A DNA stretch of 64,000 nt from Nitrosopumilus cobalaminigenes (GTDB lineage Archaea > Thermoproteota > Nitrososphaeria > Nitrososphaerales > Nitrosopumilaceae): assembly GCF_013407145.1 (NCBI RefSeq), contig NZ_CP026993.1, positions 186,001 to 250,000 of the forward strand, read 5' to 3'. Made by a program: the position numbers and the translations under genes. The notes under the pieces were generated by a model. The model was given only the letters and a program-made list of their open reading frames with translations, was not told where the DNA came from and ran no database searches. Below are positions 25,810-33,780 of this stretch, piece by piece (the stretch's first letter is position 1; every line of letters begins with the position of its first letter).

Positions 25810-27432
25810 TTAGATTTTGATATATTTTTTAGTCTTGAAAATTATTATTGCTGGAGCTGCTACATACATTCCTAGATTCATCAAAACAACTCCAATTCCA
25901 TATCCTAACACTTCAGATTCTGATTCTGCATATGACATTAGAGACAATGTTGATAGTAATGGTGTAATTCCAATTTTTACTATCTCTTTGAATATTGGAC
26001 TCTCTCTTTCCATATCTGCAATATGTGGTGAGAATGAATAGTACAATGAATTGAATCCTGTCATAAATGAGATGCCTGATTCTGTATTCATCAATTGATT
26101 ATCTCTAATTTCTCTTAACAATTGAACCTGTGGTGCCATCTCTGAGCCATATGTTGCAGTAGCAATAAGACAACCTCCACCTTCAGAATTATCAACAATC
26201 ACACACATTCCATCAACAAGATCGGTTCCTTCACCACATTCTCCAAATTCTTGTTCTATGGTTTCTGGTTCTTCCAATCCAACTGCTTCGTAAATTGTAA
26301 TGTCAGGATATGTTTCATCAAACCAATCTTTGTATGTGGTTTCCTTGTTGTATCTATCAATATAGTATTGCGGATCTAGATTTGGATCAACAAATGGTGC
26401 TAATACTTTTGGCTCTTCTAATCCAACTGCTTGGTAAATAGAATCATACTCTGCAAAATTATCGTCAAACCATTTCTTGTAGCTTGCCTCATTGTTGTAT
26501 CTGTCAACATAACTTTGTGGATCTTTAGTTTCATCCACAAATGATGCTGGAATAAGTAATGGTTCTTCCAATCCAACTGCTTGGTAAATAGAATCATACT
26601 CTGCAAAATTATCGTCAAACCATTTCTTGTAGCTTGCCTCATTGTTGTATCTGTCAACATAACTTTGTGGATCTTTAGTTTCATCCACAAATGATGCTAG
26701 TCCTAATTCTTTAGGCTGTGGTTCTGGTTCTGGCTCTGGCTCAGGTTCTGGAGTTGTTTGAACAGGTGGTGTTGTAGTAACCGGTTTATCAATAACTGTA
26801 ACTGTGATAGTTTCTCTATCTTCAAGTGGACCTGCATTAACAACAATATCAAAAATATATCCTCCTGCTTGAGTGTCAGTTGGAGTCCAAGAAAATACTC
26901 CAGTATCTTTATTGATAGTTGCACCACTTGGATGTTTGTCTAATGAATATTCTTCATCTATAATTTGAGAATCTGTAATACTTGCAGTAAAAGATAATTT
27001 TTCATTTTCATCTACTTGTTTATTTCCAATTTCTTTTAGAATTAATTCAAAGTCTGGTAATGTTGATGCAATTCCATTATTATATTCAATTTTAATTACA
27101 GTGCCGTTTACAGGTTGTTGATATTCCGTAAAGACTGTAATAATATAGGTTCCTTCACCTCCATTAAACAAATCGTCTGCATTAACTGGAGTAAAAGTAA
27201 ATTCCCCACCAGTTGAAAATGCGTTTCTAAATAATGTATCACCATTTGGTTTTTTCATTGGGGCTGCTATCATTACACCTCCTTCATCATCCACAGTTCC
27301 TGAAATTGTAAATTTATCATCAATTGAAAATGATTCTTTGTCAATAGTTACAGAGGTTACATCTGCATAGACTGGAATTATCATTAAAAGAATTAGTGAA
27401 AATACTGAAAATAGTCCTAGATTTGTTCTCAT
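25810..27432 (-). CDS. Secreted multimodular surface protein with CFI-box-type C-terminus
   Basis: About 540 residues from ATG at 27432; longer starts exist but lack a signal-like beginning. After the signal peptide (ending 'IIPVYAD') come a beta-rich domain (about 20-125) and a cadherin-like Ig domain (about 125-220, 'GVFSWTPTDTQAGGYIFDIVV'). A Pro-Glu linker, two near-identical 50-residue 'YVDRYNNEASYKKWF' repeats and a third diverged one ('YIDRYNKETTYKDWF') follow. A Cys module 'GECGEGTDLVDGMCVIV' precedes the 'SEGGGCLIATATYGS' C-terminal domain with two hydrophobic segments. It lies 95 bases upstream of the related NHL/fibronectin gene. Probably a surface-anchored protein. Confidence 0.78.
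   Translation of the reverse strand: MRTNLGLFSVFSLILLMIIPVYADVTSVTIDKESFSIDDKFTISGTVDDEGGVMIAAPMKKPNGDTLFRNAFSTGGEFTFTPVNADDLFNGGEGTYIITVFTEYQQPVNGTVIKIEYNNGIASTLPDFELILKEIGNKQVDENEKLSFTASITDSQIIDEEYSLDKHPSGATINKDTGVFSWTPTDTQAGGYIFDIVVNAGPLEDRETITVTVIDKPVTTTPPVQTTPEPEPEPEPEPQPKELGLASFVDETKDPQSYVDRYNNEASYKKWFDDNFAEYDSIYQAVGLEEPLLIPASFVDETKDPQSYVDRYNNEASYKKWFDDNFAEYDSIYQAVGLEEPKVLAPFVDPNLDPQYYIDRYNKETTYKDWFDETYPDITIYEAVGLEEPETIEQEFGECGEGTDLVDGMCVIVDNSEGGGCLIATATYGSEMAPQVQLLREIRDNQLMNTESGISFMTGFNSLYYSFSPHIADMERESPIFKEIVKIGITPLLSTLSLMSYAESESEVLGYGIGVVLMNLGMYVAAPAIIIFKTKKYIKI
25852..26195. repeat. 344-bp perfect duplication, copy 2
   Basis: Identical to 6732-7075 in the same orientation. It encodes the C-terminal domain of the surface protein here. 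Outside the block the two genes are unrelated, except that both are secreted. Confidence 0.95.
26267..26698. repeat. Three 50-residue repeat modules, two near-identical and one diverged
   Basis: Units start at 26411 and 26561 (period 150, nearly identical to each other) and a diverged unit spans 26267-26401. Both units here read 'CTTTGTGGATC' where both units of the neighbouring gene read 'CTTTGCGGATC'. Copies are therefore more alike within a gene than between genes. Confidence 0.9.
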
Positions 27433-27511
27433 AATAGTAATTTTGTGGTCAAGTCTTTTAAAAAACACGTATAATTTGTTCTAGGGAATTGCAAAGAATT
27501 ATTCACACAAT

Positions 27512-27928
27512 TCAAAGATCAAGCAAAAATCTCATGTAAACTTCATTGTCTTGTCTAATTTCCATGTCATAAAATGTGGGAGCCTTGATTTCCACTTTGA
27601 AATTGTGTTTTTTCACATCTAATGGTTCCCCATATGCAATAGCATTAATTTCGTATCCGTTTTTTTCTTTGATATCAAATTCAATTCTTTTTATTGCGAA
27701 CCCTTCAGTAATTAGGACAAATGGAATTTCTTCTAACCAACTAAATAAAAGATAACGAAGATCTTTTCCATTAGCAGAAAACTGTTTCTGGTCTTTTTCC
27801 TCCACTTTATCCTGATCTAATGTAAGATTGATTTCTGCATCAGCAGCTACTTTGAACGCTTCTTTGAGATCTTTTGCAGTAACTTCTATTATTGCATCTG
27901 TTGCATGATCTAAAAACTTGTAACTCAA
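27512..27928 (-). CDS. Archease
   Basis: A 138-residue protein of the archease family, which promotes guanylylation and turnover of the RNA ligase RtcB in tRNA splicing and RNA repair. The family start 'YKFLDHATDAIIEVTAKDLKEAF', the middle 'LRYLLFSWLEEIPFVLITEGF' and the end 'KAPTFYDMEIRQDN' are seen in parts. RtcB itself is not in this window. Confidence 0.88.
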   Translation of the reverse strand: MSYKFLDHATDAIIEVTAKDLKEAFKVAADAEINLTLDQDKVEEKDQKQFSANGKDLRYLLFSWLEEIPFVLITEGFAIKRIEFDIKEKNGYEINAIAYGEPLDVKKHNFKVEIKAPTFYDMEIRQDNEVYMRFLLDL

Positions 27929-27969
27929 TTGAAAATTTGTAATCTTGCTAATTATTAATTTAGATGGTC

Positions 27970-28335
27970 TTACTCGGCTTTCTCATCCATTTCTATTATG
28001 CCAAACATATTACCTTCAGTGTCTGTACATTGAGCAAACCATCCAACTTTTACAATTGCCATTTTGGGTATTAGCAAATGTCCTCCATTTTCAGTAATTT
28101 TTTTAGCATATTCATCTACTGATGGAACTGTAATTGTATTTGTCATTCCCATCTGTCCTGGCATTCTTTTTGACATACCACCATCAATTCCTGGTTCCTC
28201 TGTTCCAGTTTTTGCCATCCAATAATCCATTGGACCATCCCATTTCTCAAATTTCCAATCAAACACATCGCCATAGAACTTTTGAGCTCTATCTGGATTA
28301 TCCACTGGAACATCAAACCATGAGATTCTTGGCAT
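27970..28335 (-). CDS. VOC (glyoxalase/bleomycin resistance) family protein
   Basis: A 121-residue protein with one vicinal-oxygen-chelate fold: 'ISWFDVPVDNPDRAQKFYGDVFDWKFEKW', then 'GMTNTITVPSVDEYAKKITENGGHLL' and the end 'GWFAQCTDTEGNMFGIIE'. Family members bind metal and act on small molecules, but the substrate is not predictable. It is divergent from the alcohol dehydrogenase gene. Confidence 0.85.
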   Translation of the reverse strand: MPRISWFDVPVDNPDRAQKFYGDVFDWKFEKWDGPMDYWMAKTGTEEPGIDGGMSKRMPGQMGMTNTITVPSVDEYAKKITENGGHLLIPKMAIVKVGWFAQCTDTEGNMFGIIEMDEKAE

Positions 28336-28427
28336 GATTGTATAATTTTTTTACAATATTTAAAAATGAGCTTTTTTCATTTGTAAATTTCACTATTTTA
28401 AAATTAGAAAACAACATCATTTGTTAC

Positions 28428-29378
28428 ATGAAAGCAACAAGTTTTGATGGAAAAACCATGAACTATGATAATGATTACCCTGATCCTAAATCTGGCGAAG
28501 TATTGGTTAGAGTCAATTTAGCTGGAATTTGTGGAACTGATTTAGAAATCTTAGATGGCTACATGGCATATGATGGAATTTTAGGTCATGAGTTTGTTGG
28601 AACTGTAGAAAAAGCTGAAAACTCTAATTTAATTGGGAAACGTGTTGTAGGTGAAATTAATGCTGGATGTGGTTCATGTGAGTCTTGCAAAAAAGGGATG
28701 GATAGACATTGTCCAAATAGAACTGTTCTTGGAATTTTAAAAAGAAATGGTGCATTTGCTGAATTTCTTTCATTACCAGAAAAAAATCTACATGTAATTC
28801 CTGATTCAATTACTGATGAACAAGCTGTATTTGTTGAACCATTAGCTGCTGCTTTTGAAATAAAAGAACAAGTGACATTACAACCACAATGGAGTGTTGC
28901 AGTAGTTGGTGATGGGAGACTAGCACAACTAATAATTCAAGTTTTAAAATTAACCTGTCCAAATTTAACATGTTTTGGCAGACATGCTAGTAAGCTTGAA
29001 AGTCTAGTAAATAGTGGAATAAAGATAAAAATTGGAATTGAACCCTCTGATGAACAATCCTTTGATTTGGTAGTAGAAGCTACTGGAAGTAATTCTGGAT
29101 TTGCTGATACTATGAAATTAATTAAACCCCGAGGAACTGTCATTTTAAAATCCACAATTGCATCACGAGAAAATCTTGATCTGACTCCTACGGTAGTTAA
29201 TGAAATTACTTTGATTGGATCTCGTTGTGGATTATTCAAACCCGCAATTGATGCTTTGGCATCTGGAATTATTTCAGTTGATTCAATGATAGACTCTACT
29301 TTTCCTTTAGAAAAATTCTCAGAAGCTATCAAACATGCTAAAAAACCTGATACTTTGAAGGTATTTCTAAAACCTTAA
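28428..29378 (+). CDS. Zinc-dependent alcohol dehydrogenase (MDR family)
   Basis: About 316 residues from ATG at 28428; an upstream in-frame start would add 30 non-conserved residues. Catalytic-zinc motif 'GICGTDLEILDG' and 'GHEFVGTV', and structural-zinc Cys group 'CGSCESCKKGMDRHC'. The NAD(P) domain reads 'WSVAVVGDGRLAQL', a variant of GxGxxG. The substrate is unknown; sugars or alcohols are typical. Confidence 0.82.
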   Translation: MKATSFDGKTMNYDNDYPDPKSGEVLVRVNLAGICGTDLEILDGYMAYDGILGHEFVGTVEKAENSNLIGKRVVGEINAGCGSCESCKKGMDRHCPNRTVLGILKRNGAFAEFLSLPEKNLHVIPDSITDEQAVFVEPLAAAFEIKEQVTLQPQWSVAVVGDGRLAQLIIQVLKLTCPNLTCFGRHASKLESLVNSGIKIKIGIEPSDEQSFDLVVEATGSNSGFADTMKLIKPRGTVILKSTIASRENLDLTPTVVNEITLIGSRCGLFKPAIDALASGIISVDSMIDSTFPLEKFSEAIKHAKKPDTLKVFLKP

Positions 29379-29403
29379 AAAATTACTTTTTTAGTTTTTG
29401 GAA

Positions 29404-29943
29404 TTATTGAGTTGATAATTCTGCACTACCAAACAAAACACCAAATGCTTTACACCATACTAATACTTTGTTGTATTTGTTTAGATCACTATTCTCTGGA
29501 ATCTCATAATTTTGATTTCCATTATTTGCTTTGAGTTCTCCTAAATTGATAAATTCTGATGCATTATCATCTGTAGCCAAGTAAACATACAAGTCTGGCC
29601 CATTTGTTGATTTGAAATTTTCTAATCTAAGTATATTTGAATTATCTTCTAATGGAATAGTAAATACATTTCCTTGAGCATCATGAATTCCATCTCCTAC
29701 TCCTACAAATGTACCTGCATAAGAAACTGGAATTACTTCTTCCATCATCATAGCTTCTTCTTCCATCACAGATTCTTTATCATGCGAAACAATCATGTCA
29801 TTATTTTTTATTTCTGATTGAATTATTGCACCAGTTGGAATTGATTCATCAATAGTTGATTCTGTAAAATATGGCGATACTGCATACACTGAAACTCCCC
29901 CAACAATGATTGCCAAAATTGCAATTCCTACTAATTTATTCAT
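29404..29943 (-). CDS. Membrane-anchored DM13-domain protein
   Basis: A 179-residue protein. An N-terminal hydrophobic segment (5-22) anchors it outside the membrane. After an acidic linker (about 50-75) comes a DM13 domain (about 75-176): 'YAGTFVGVGDGIHDAQGNVF', 'NILRLENFKSTNGPDLYVYLA', 'NLGELKANNGNQNYEIP' and 'VLVWCKAFGVLFGSAEL'. DM13 domains are proposed to take part in redox or electron transfer through a conserved Cys, here Cys167 region. The partner is unknown. Confidence 0.8.
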   Translation of the reverse strand: MNKLVGIAILAIIVGGVSVYAVSPYFTESTIDESIPTGAIIQSEIKNNDMIVSHDKESVMEEEAMMMEEVIPVSYAGTFVGVGDGIHDAQGNVFTIPLEDNSNILRLENFKSTNGPDLYVYLATDDNASEFINLGELKANNGNQNYEIPENSDLNKYNKVLVWCKAFGVLFGSAELSTQ

Positions 29944-30069
29944 GATTCAATCATAAGATTTTGGTATATAGGAAATATTCCAAATCTTGTCCATATTATT
30001 AGGCACAAAAACTTGGAAGGAATCTATTTCTAGTAAGGTAATTTAGTAAGATTTCATTCCCAGAAACAA

Positions 30070-30618
30070 ATGGAACCTTTTGATTCTTTTCTGATTTGGA
30101 TTGCCGATTTTTTAGGAGATCATCTTTATGAAGGGATTTTCTTAGCTGCCCTTCTTGAAACTATAGTTCCACCAATTCCCACTTTAGCAATATTCCCAAC
30201 TGCTGGATTTCTTGCATCACAACAAGGTATTACGTTATTTGGATTAATTCCGATGATTATTCTTGGAGCTATTGGTGCAACCATTGGAACATCTGCTATC
30301 TATCTAATTGCATTAAAACTCGGTCGTGTGGTTTTACTTCGATATTTGAAATATGTAAAAGTAAATGAAAATAAATTAGAACGAGTTGAAATTTGGTTTG
30401 AAAAATATGGTGACAAGGCAGTATTTTTGGGAAGAATGGTTCCAGTAATGAGAGAAATGATTTCTATTCCCGCTGGATTACTTAAAATGAAAATTCCTAA
30501 ATTTGTAACATATACGTTTGCAGGTTCTCTAGTTTGGTCTTCTGGAACTATTTTGTCTGGATATTATTTTGGTGAAGCAATAGGTCTTAGCACTAGTGGA
30601 ATAACACCATTGCCTTAA
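30070..30618 (+). CDS. DedA family membrane protein
   Basis: A 182-residue integral membrane protein of the DedA/SNARE-associated family. It has the re-entrant loop 'LETIVPPIPTLAIFPTAGFLA' and the Arg-containing motif 'FLGRMVPVMREMISIPAGLLKM', then C-terminal spans. DedA proteins have been linked to phospholipid scrambling and polyprenyl-phosphate transport. The closing segment ends slightly short of bacterial homologues. Confidence 0.85.
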   Translation: MEPFDSFLIWIADFLGDHLYEGIFLAALLETIVPPIPTLAIFPTAGFLASQQGITLFGLIPMIILGAIGATIGTSAIYLIALKLGRVVLLRYLKYVKVNENKLERVEIWFEKYGDKAVFLGRMVPVMREMISIPAGLLKMKIPKFVTYTFAGSLVWSSGTILSGYYFGEAIGLSTSGITPLP

Positions 30619-30668
30619 ATATCAAAAACACCCTATTTACTGTAACATCCTAATTGTTTGGCTGGATG

Positions 30669-30719
30669 ATAGCAGGAATTCTTCAATACTCCCCTAGTAG
30701 TTGAAGAATTTCTGTTTTT
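30669..30719 (+). terminator. Long hairpin followed by T tract downstream of dedA
   Basis: The arm CAGGAATTCTTCAA (30673-30686) pairs with TTGAAGAATTTCTG (30701-30714), allowing one G-T pair. The loop can extend the stem through TACT/AGTA, leaving CCCCT. TTTTTA follows directly. This could terminate the dedA transcript or be a small structured RNA. It lies just 3' of the convergent DUF72 gene end. Confidence 0.5.
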
Positions 30720-30728
30720 AAAAATTAC

Positions 30729-31508
30729 CTAATGTTTTTTGTTTTTTTCTTCCCAAATTAATTCTCTCATTCCAAATTTCATTCTTAAAGAGTTTGCAGT
30801 TGCTGGACCAAACCCTTCAAAGTGATTATTTGCCATTACCATTGCTAATGGAATATCATTAATTTCTTGGAGTTTTTTTGCCCAATTTGAAATAAGATTC
30901 TCTTTATTTTTGGAAACTTTACCAAATTCTGAATCTGGAATTGAACGATCTCCAATTAATCTCACATAGATGTAATCTGAAGTTATTGGCATGGGGTTGT
31001 TTACTCCTGCAACATCATTCCAAACTAGACAGTGCTTATTTTGTTTAAGGTATATTATAGCTTCTTCAGAAAACCATGATTCATGTCTTCCTTCAATAGG
31101 GTACAAGAAATTATCTGGAAGTAAATCAAAAAGTTCACCTAGTCTAGGTTTTGCTTCTTCAAAGGATAATGATGGAGGAAGTTGAAGTATTAGTGCCGAA
31201 ATTTTCTCATGAATCGGAGTTAAAGATGATAAAAATGAAAAAACCTCTGAATTTACCCTATCTAGTTTTTTTTCGTGAGTAATAATTGAAGGAAATTTTG
31301 CAGTAAATCTGAAATGTCTAGGCGTGTCAGTATTCCATCGTTTGACAATCTCTTGTGCAGGAATTCTGTAAAATGTTGAATTGATTTCTGTAATCTCAAA
31401 TATTTGAGAATAATATTTTAGCCATTCTGAATTCTTTAGATTTTTGGGATAAAATGCTCCAGACCATCCTTGATAGCTCCAACCAGTACAGCCGACTTTA
31501 ATATTCAT
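30729..31508 (-). CDS. DUF72 family protein
   Basis: About 259 residues from ATG at 31508; the frame extends 25 codons further but without conservation. The family features are 'KVGCTGWSYQGWSGAFYP', 'YSQIFEITEINSTFYRIP', 'RHFRFTAKFP' and 'LLPDNFLYPIEGRHESWF' with 'CLVWNDV'. It forms a TIM-barrel-like fold of unknown activity. It converges with dedA. Confidence 0.85.
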   Translation of the reverse strand: MNIKVGCTGWSYQGWSGAFYPKNLKNSEWLKYYSQIFEITEINSTFYRIPAQEIVKRWNTDTPRHFRFTAKFPSIITHEKKLDRVNSEVFSFLSSLTPIHEKISALILQLPPSLSFEEAKPRLGELFDLLPDNFLYPIEGRHESWFSEEAIIYLKQNKHCLVWNDVAGVNNPMPITSDYIYVRLIGDRSIPDSEFGKVSKNKENLISNWAKKLQEINDIPLAMVMANNHFEGFGPATANSLRMKFGMRELIWEEKNKKH

Positions 31509-31697
31509 GGTATATGCTTCATTGTTTTTGCTTTTACAATTAAGGTTAATGATTATAGAAATATTGGAACTTAAGACCAACAACGGTTAGTTGTTTGGTG
31601 AGAGCTCCAACTGAATATGATAATGTGAATTTTGTATTTAGAGAATACTGATAACTTCTACGTGCTGGTTATATGCAAAGTTTATTCTGATCTTTTA

Positions 31698-32366
31698 ATG
31701 AGAAAACTATCGATTTTGATGATGTTCTTATTTGCAGTATCTACAATACCCGTTTATGCTCAAAATGTTCATTTTGATGAAGATGAAGAAAAAATTAGAG
31801 CAGAAATTCTTGAATGTGAGGATAAAATTATGGCAAATGACTCTTTGACTGATGCATCAAAGACTGTTGAAAAAAGAGAATGCTCATCTGAAATTAGGAA
31901 AAAATATGCAGAAACTGCGTTAACTTTTGAGCTTCAAGATGAGATGAAAATTAGATTACAAAATCTTCAAAAATGTGAAGATTGGCATTCCCAATACCAA
32001 TTCTTAGATGAAGTAAACTTTAAGATTCAAAAAAATGTTCAGATGGTGGAAAGTTGTATCTCTTTGTATAATGATCCTTTGTGGACTTATGCAGGAGAAG
32101 ATAGAATTGAAATATTATCTGATAAACTAGAAACAATTCTTGTAGAAGTTCCAATTAAGACCAATCCTTCAGATGACTTTTTAAAAAATTCTCAATATGA
32201 GGTAGATAGAATTTATTCTTTGGAGAAAAAAATTGCAGAATTGGAAGATGAATTACACAACAAAAATCTAATTATTCGTGAACAAATGAATGTAATATCA
32301 AATCTTGCAAATACATTAAGAAATGCAATATTTGATGGATTTCAATCAGTATATCCATTTGTTTAG
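31698..32366 (+). CDS. Secreted helical protein with LYNDPLWTYAG module
   Basis: About 222 residues from ATG at 31698, giving a clear signal peptide ('LSILMMFLFAVSTIPVYAQ'). It is helical and acidic, with four Cys in the first half (for example 'ILECEDKIM', 'KRECSSEI', 'QKCEDWHSQY', 'VESCISLY'). The module 'LYNDPLWTYAGEDRIEIL' resembles 'LYNDDLWMYSGSDRYQKL' of the protein at 6687-7520. A coiled coil (about 175-205) follows. I do not recognise a family or function. Confidence 0.68.
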   Translation: MRKLSILMMFLFAVSTIPVYAQNVHFDEDEEKIRAEILECEDKIMANDSLTDASKTVEKRECSSEIRKKYAETALTFELQDEMKIRLQNLQKCEDWHSQYQFLDEVNFKIQKNVQMVESCISLYNDPLWTYAGEDRIEILSDKLETILVEVPIKTNPSDDFLKNSQYEVDRIYSLEKKIAELEDELHNKNLIIREQMNVISNLANTLRNAIFDGFQSVYPFV

Positions 32367-32752
32367 AATTTCAACGAAATAGGAAACGAGGTATAATGGA
32401 AGACCTTCTGAATTCTGGATACTTGTACCCTTTTCATGTCTTCCTTTTTCCTATCTGCTCACTTCCTCAAAGTTTACTCTCTGAATTTCAGCAAGTATGA
32501 CAGTCCTCGTCAATCATAGTTAGATAAAATAAAATTTAAAGAGTTCTAGATAAATTCTTAAAATTTATTTGAAAATTAGACAAATTATATACAAATTTAC
32601 AAGATCCTGTTGATCTGCTTTATTATTCATTATGACCAATAATTGTTGAAGACAGAACTTTGAATATCCAGACGCAATATCCTATTGTCGTTTTGCATGT
32701 CAATGCATACTGCTTGGCTTGTAAAGGATAACCCGCAGAAAACTTCTGTCTT
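32367..32752. other. 386-base gap with inverted repeats, no clear protein gene
   Basis: No convincing reading frame lies here. Two structures are visible. The first is a hairpin with outer arms 32379-32386 and 32447-32454 (ATAGGAAA/TTTCCTAT) and inner arms 32398-32404 and 32438-32444 (GGAAGAC/GTCTTCC). The second is an inverted repeat, GAAGACAGAA (32648-32657) with TTCTGTCTTC (32744-32753), enclosing the mini-hairpin TGCAT-GTCA-ATGCA. A TATA-like TTATATAC lies near 32585. It may encode a structured RNA, but no known RNA family was recognised. Confidence 0.4.
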
Positions 32753-33427
32753 CTATTTTGTTAGTTTTTTTGCTTTTGCAAATACTGCAGACCATTGAGT
32801 CCAGCTAAGTCTACCTGTCTGTGTATTTTGCTTTGATGGATGGTATGATGTTAGAATTTTGAATCCATCATATGTGAAGAGTTTGTTGTGACCAAATTTT
32901 TCTGGTTTCACTCCATACAATTTACATGCTGCATCATAACCAATTTTACCAAGACACAGAATTACTGTAACATTTTTTAAAATTTCTTTTTCTTGCTGCA
33001 AAAAATTAAAACATGTATTCATTTCTTCACGAGTTGGTTTGTTTTGAGGTGGCGCACATCTTACTGCAGCTGTAATGTATGCATTGTGTAAAATTAATCC
33101 ATCATCAATGGTTTGACTAGTTGGAATAGATGCAAATCCCTGTTTATGCATCACTTTGGCTAGCCAATCTCCTGAGGAATCCCCTGTAAACATCCTGCCG
33201 GTTCTAGTTCCTCCGTGGGCTGCTGGAGCCAATCCGACAATTAGCAATTGTGCATTAATATCCCCAAATCCTGATAATGGCCTTCCATAATATTTCTGAT
33301 CTTTGAATCGTCTAACTTTATTTTTTGCAACCTCTTTAATGTATACTGATAATCTAGGACATTTTTTACAACCAGCAATTTTTTTGTTTAAAGATACAAT
33401 TGATTTTAAACTAGATTTATTTGTCAT
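32753..33427 (-). CDS. Uracil-DNA glycosylase, family 5 (UDGb) type
   Basis: A 224-residue Fe-S glycosylase removing uracil and other deaminated bases from DNA. Motif A, 'GLAPAAHGGTRTGRMFTGD', has Ala where family 4 has a polar residue, as in family 5. Motif B is 'SYHPSKQNTQTGRL'. Likely 4Fe-4S ligands are Cys20, Cys23, Cys124 and Cys139. It ends at the base of an inverted repeat in the gap downstream and is preceded by a PH-like gene 3 bases away. Confidence 0.9.
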   Translation of the reverse strand: MTNKSSLKSIVSLNKKIAGCKKCPRLSVYIKEVAKNKVRRFKDQKYYGRPLSGFGDINAQLLIVGLAPAAHGGTRTGRMFTGDSSGDWLAKVMHKQGFASIPTSQTIDDGLILHNAYITAAVRCAPPQNKPTREEMNTCFNFLQQEKEILKNVTVILCLGKIGYDAACKLYGVKPEKFGHNKLFTYDGFKILTSYHPSKQNTQTGRLSWTQWSAVFAKAKKLTK

Positions 33428-33430
33428 GAA

Positions 33431-33754
33431 TCAAACAAGTTTTTTTAGAATATTAAAAGCAGCAACATGTCTTTCCGGGGTAATCCATAATCTTTTGTAT
33501 ATCTTGTAATCAGTTTCTAAAACAATTGCTTTATTTTTTGTAGGTCGTGAAGCATCAAAATGAAACCAGTCTCTAAAATTATTTGATCCTGAAATTCTGA
33601 ATCTTCCTGAAAACAATCCCATCTTTTTTTCTGAAACTTTTCTGATATGACTGATCATCACATCTTTTTTGCCCCAGGGTAAAACCCATGATTTGAAGCG
33701 GATTTTATCCTCAAAAATTGACAAATGCTTGTCCGTATAGAGAGTTTTAGTCAT
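33431..33754 (-). CDS. PH-like domain protein of unknown function
   Basis: A 107-residue protein, mostly beta strand with a C-terminal helix ('ITPERHVAAFNILKKL'). Strand pattern 'LSIFEDKIRFKSWVLPWGKKDVMISHIRKV' and 'FRISGSNNFRDWFHFD' in pieces suggests a prokaryotic PH-like domain. It lies 3 bases upstream of the UDG gene and is likely co-transcribed. No function is assigned. Confidence 0.6.
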   Translation of the reverse strand: MTKTLYTDKHLSIFEDKIRFKSWVLPWGKKDVMISHIRKVSEKKMGLFSGRFRISGSNNFRDWFHFDASRPTKNKAIVLETDYKIYKRLWITPERHVAAFNILKKLV

Positions 33755-33780
33755 GTTTTAGTAATATCCTCTATAGGCTT

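Noticed and set aside
23085-26698. Regular repeats considered as a CRISPR array
   Set aside because: Units are 150 bp, in frame and protein-coding, without spacers or cas genes nearby.
32379-32515. RNase P or SRP RNA in the 386-base gap
   Set aside because: The conserved core motifs of these RNAs were looked for on both strands and not found.
32600-32620. 'GATCCTGTTGATCTGC' resembling the start of 16S rRNA
   Set aside because: Only a short resemblance; no further rRNA sequence follows.
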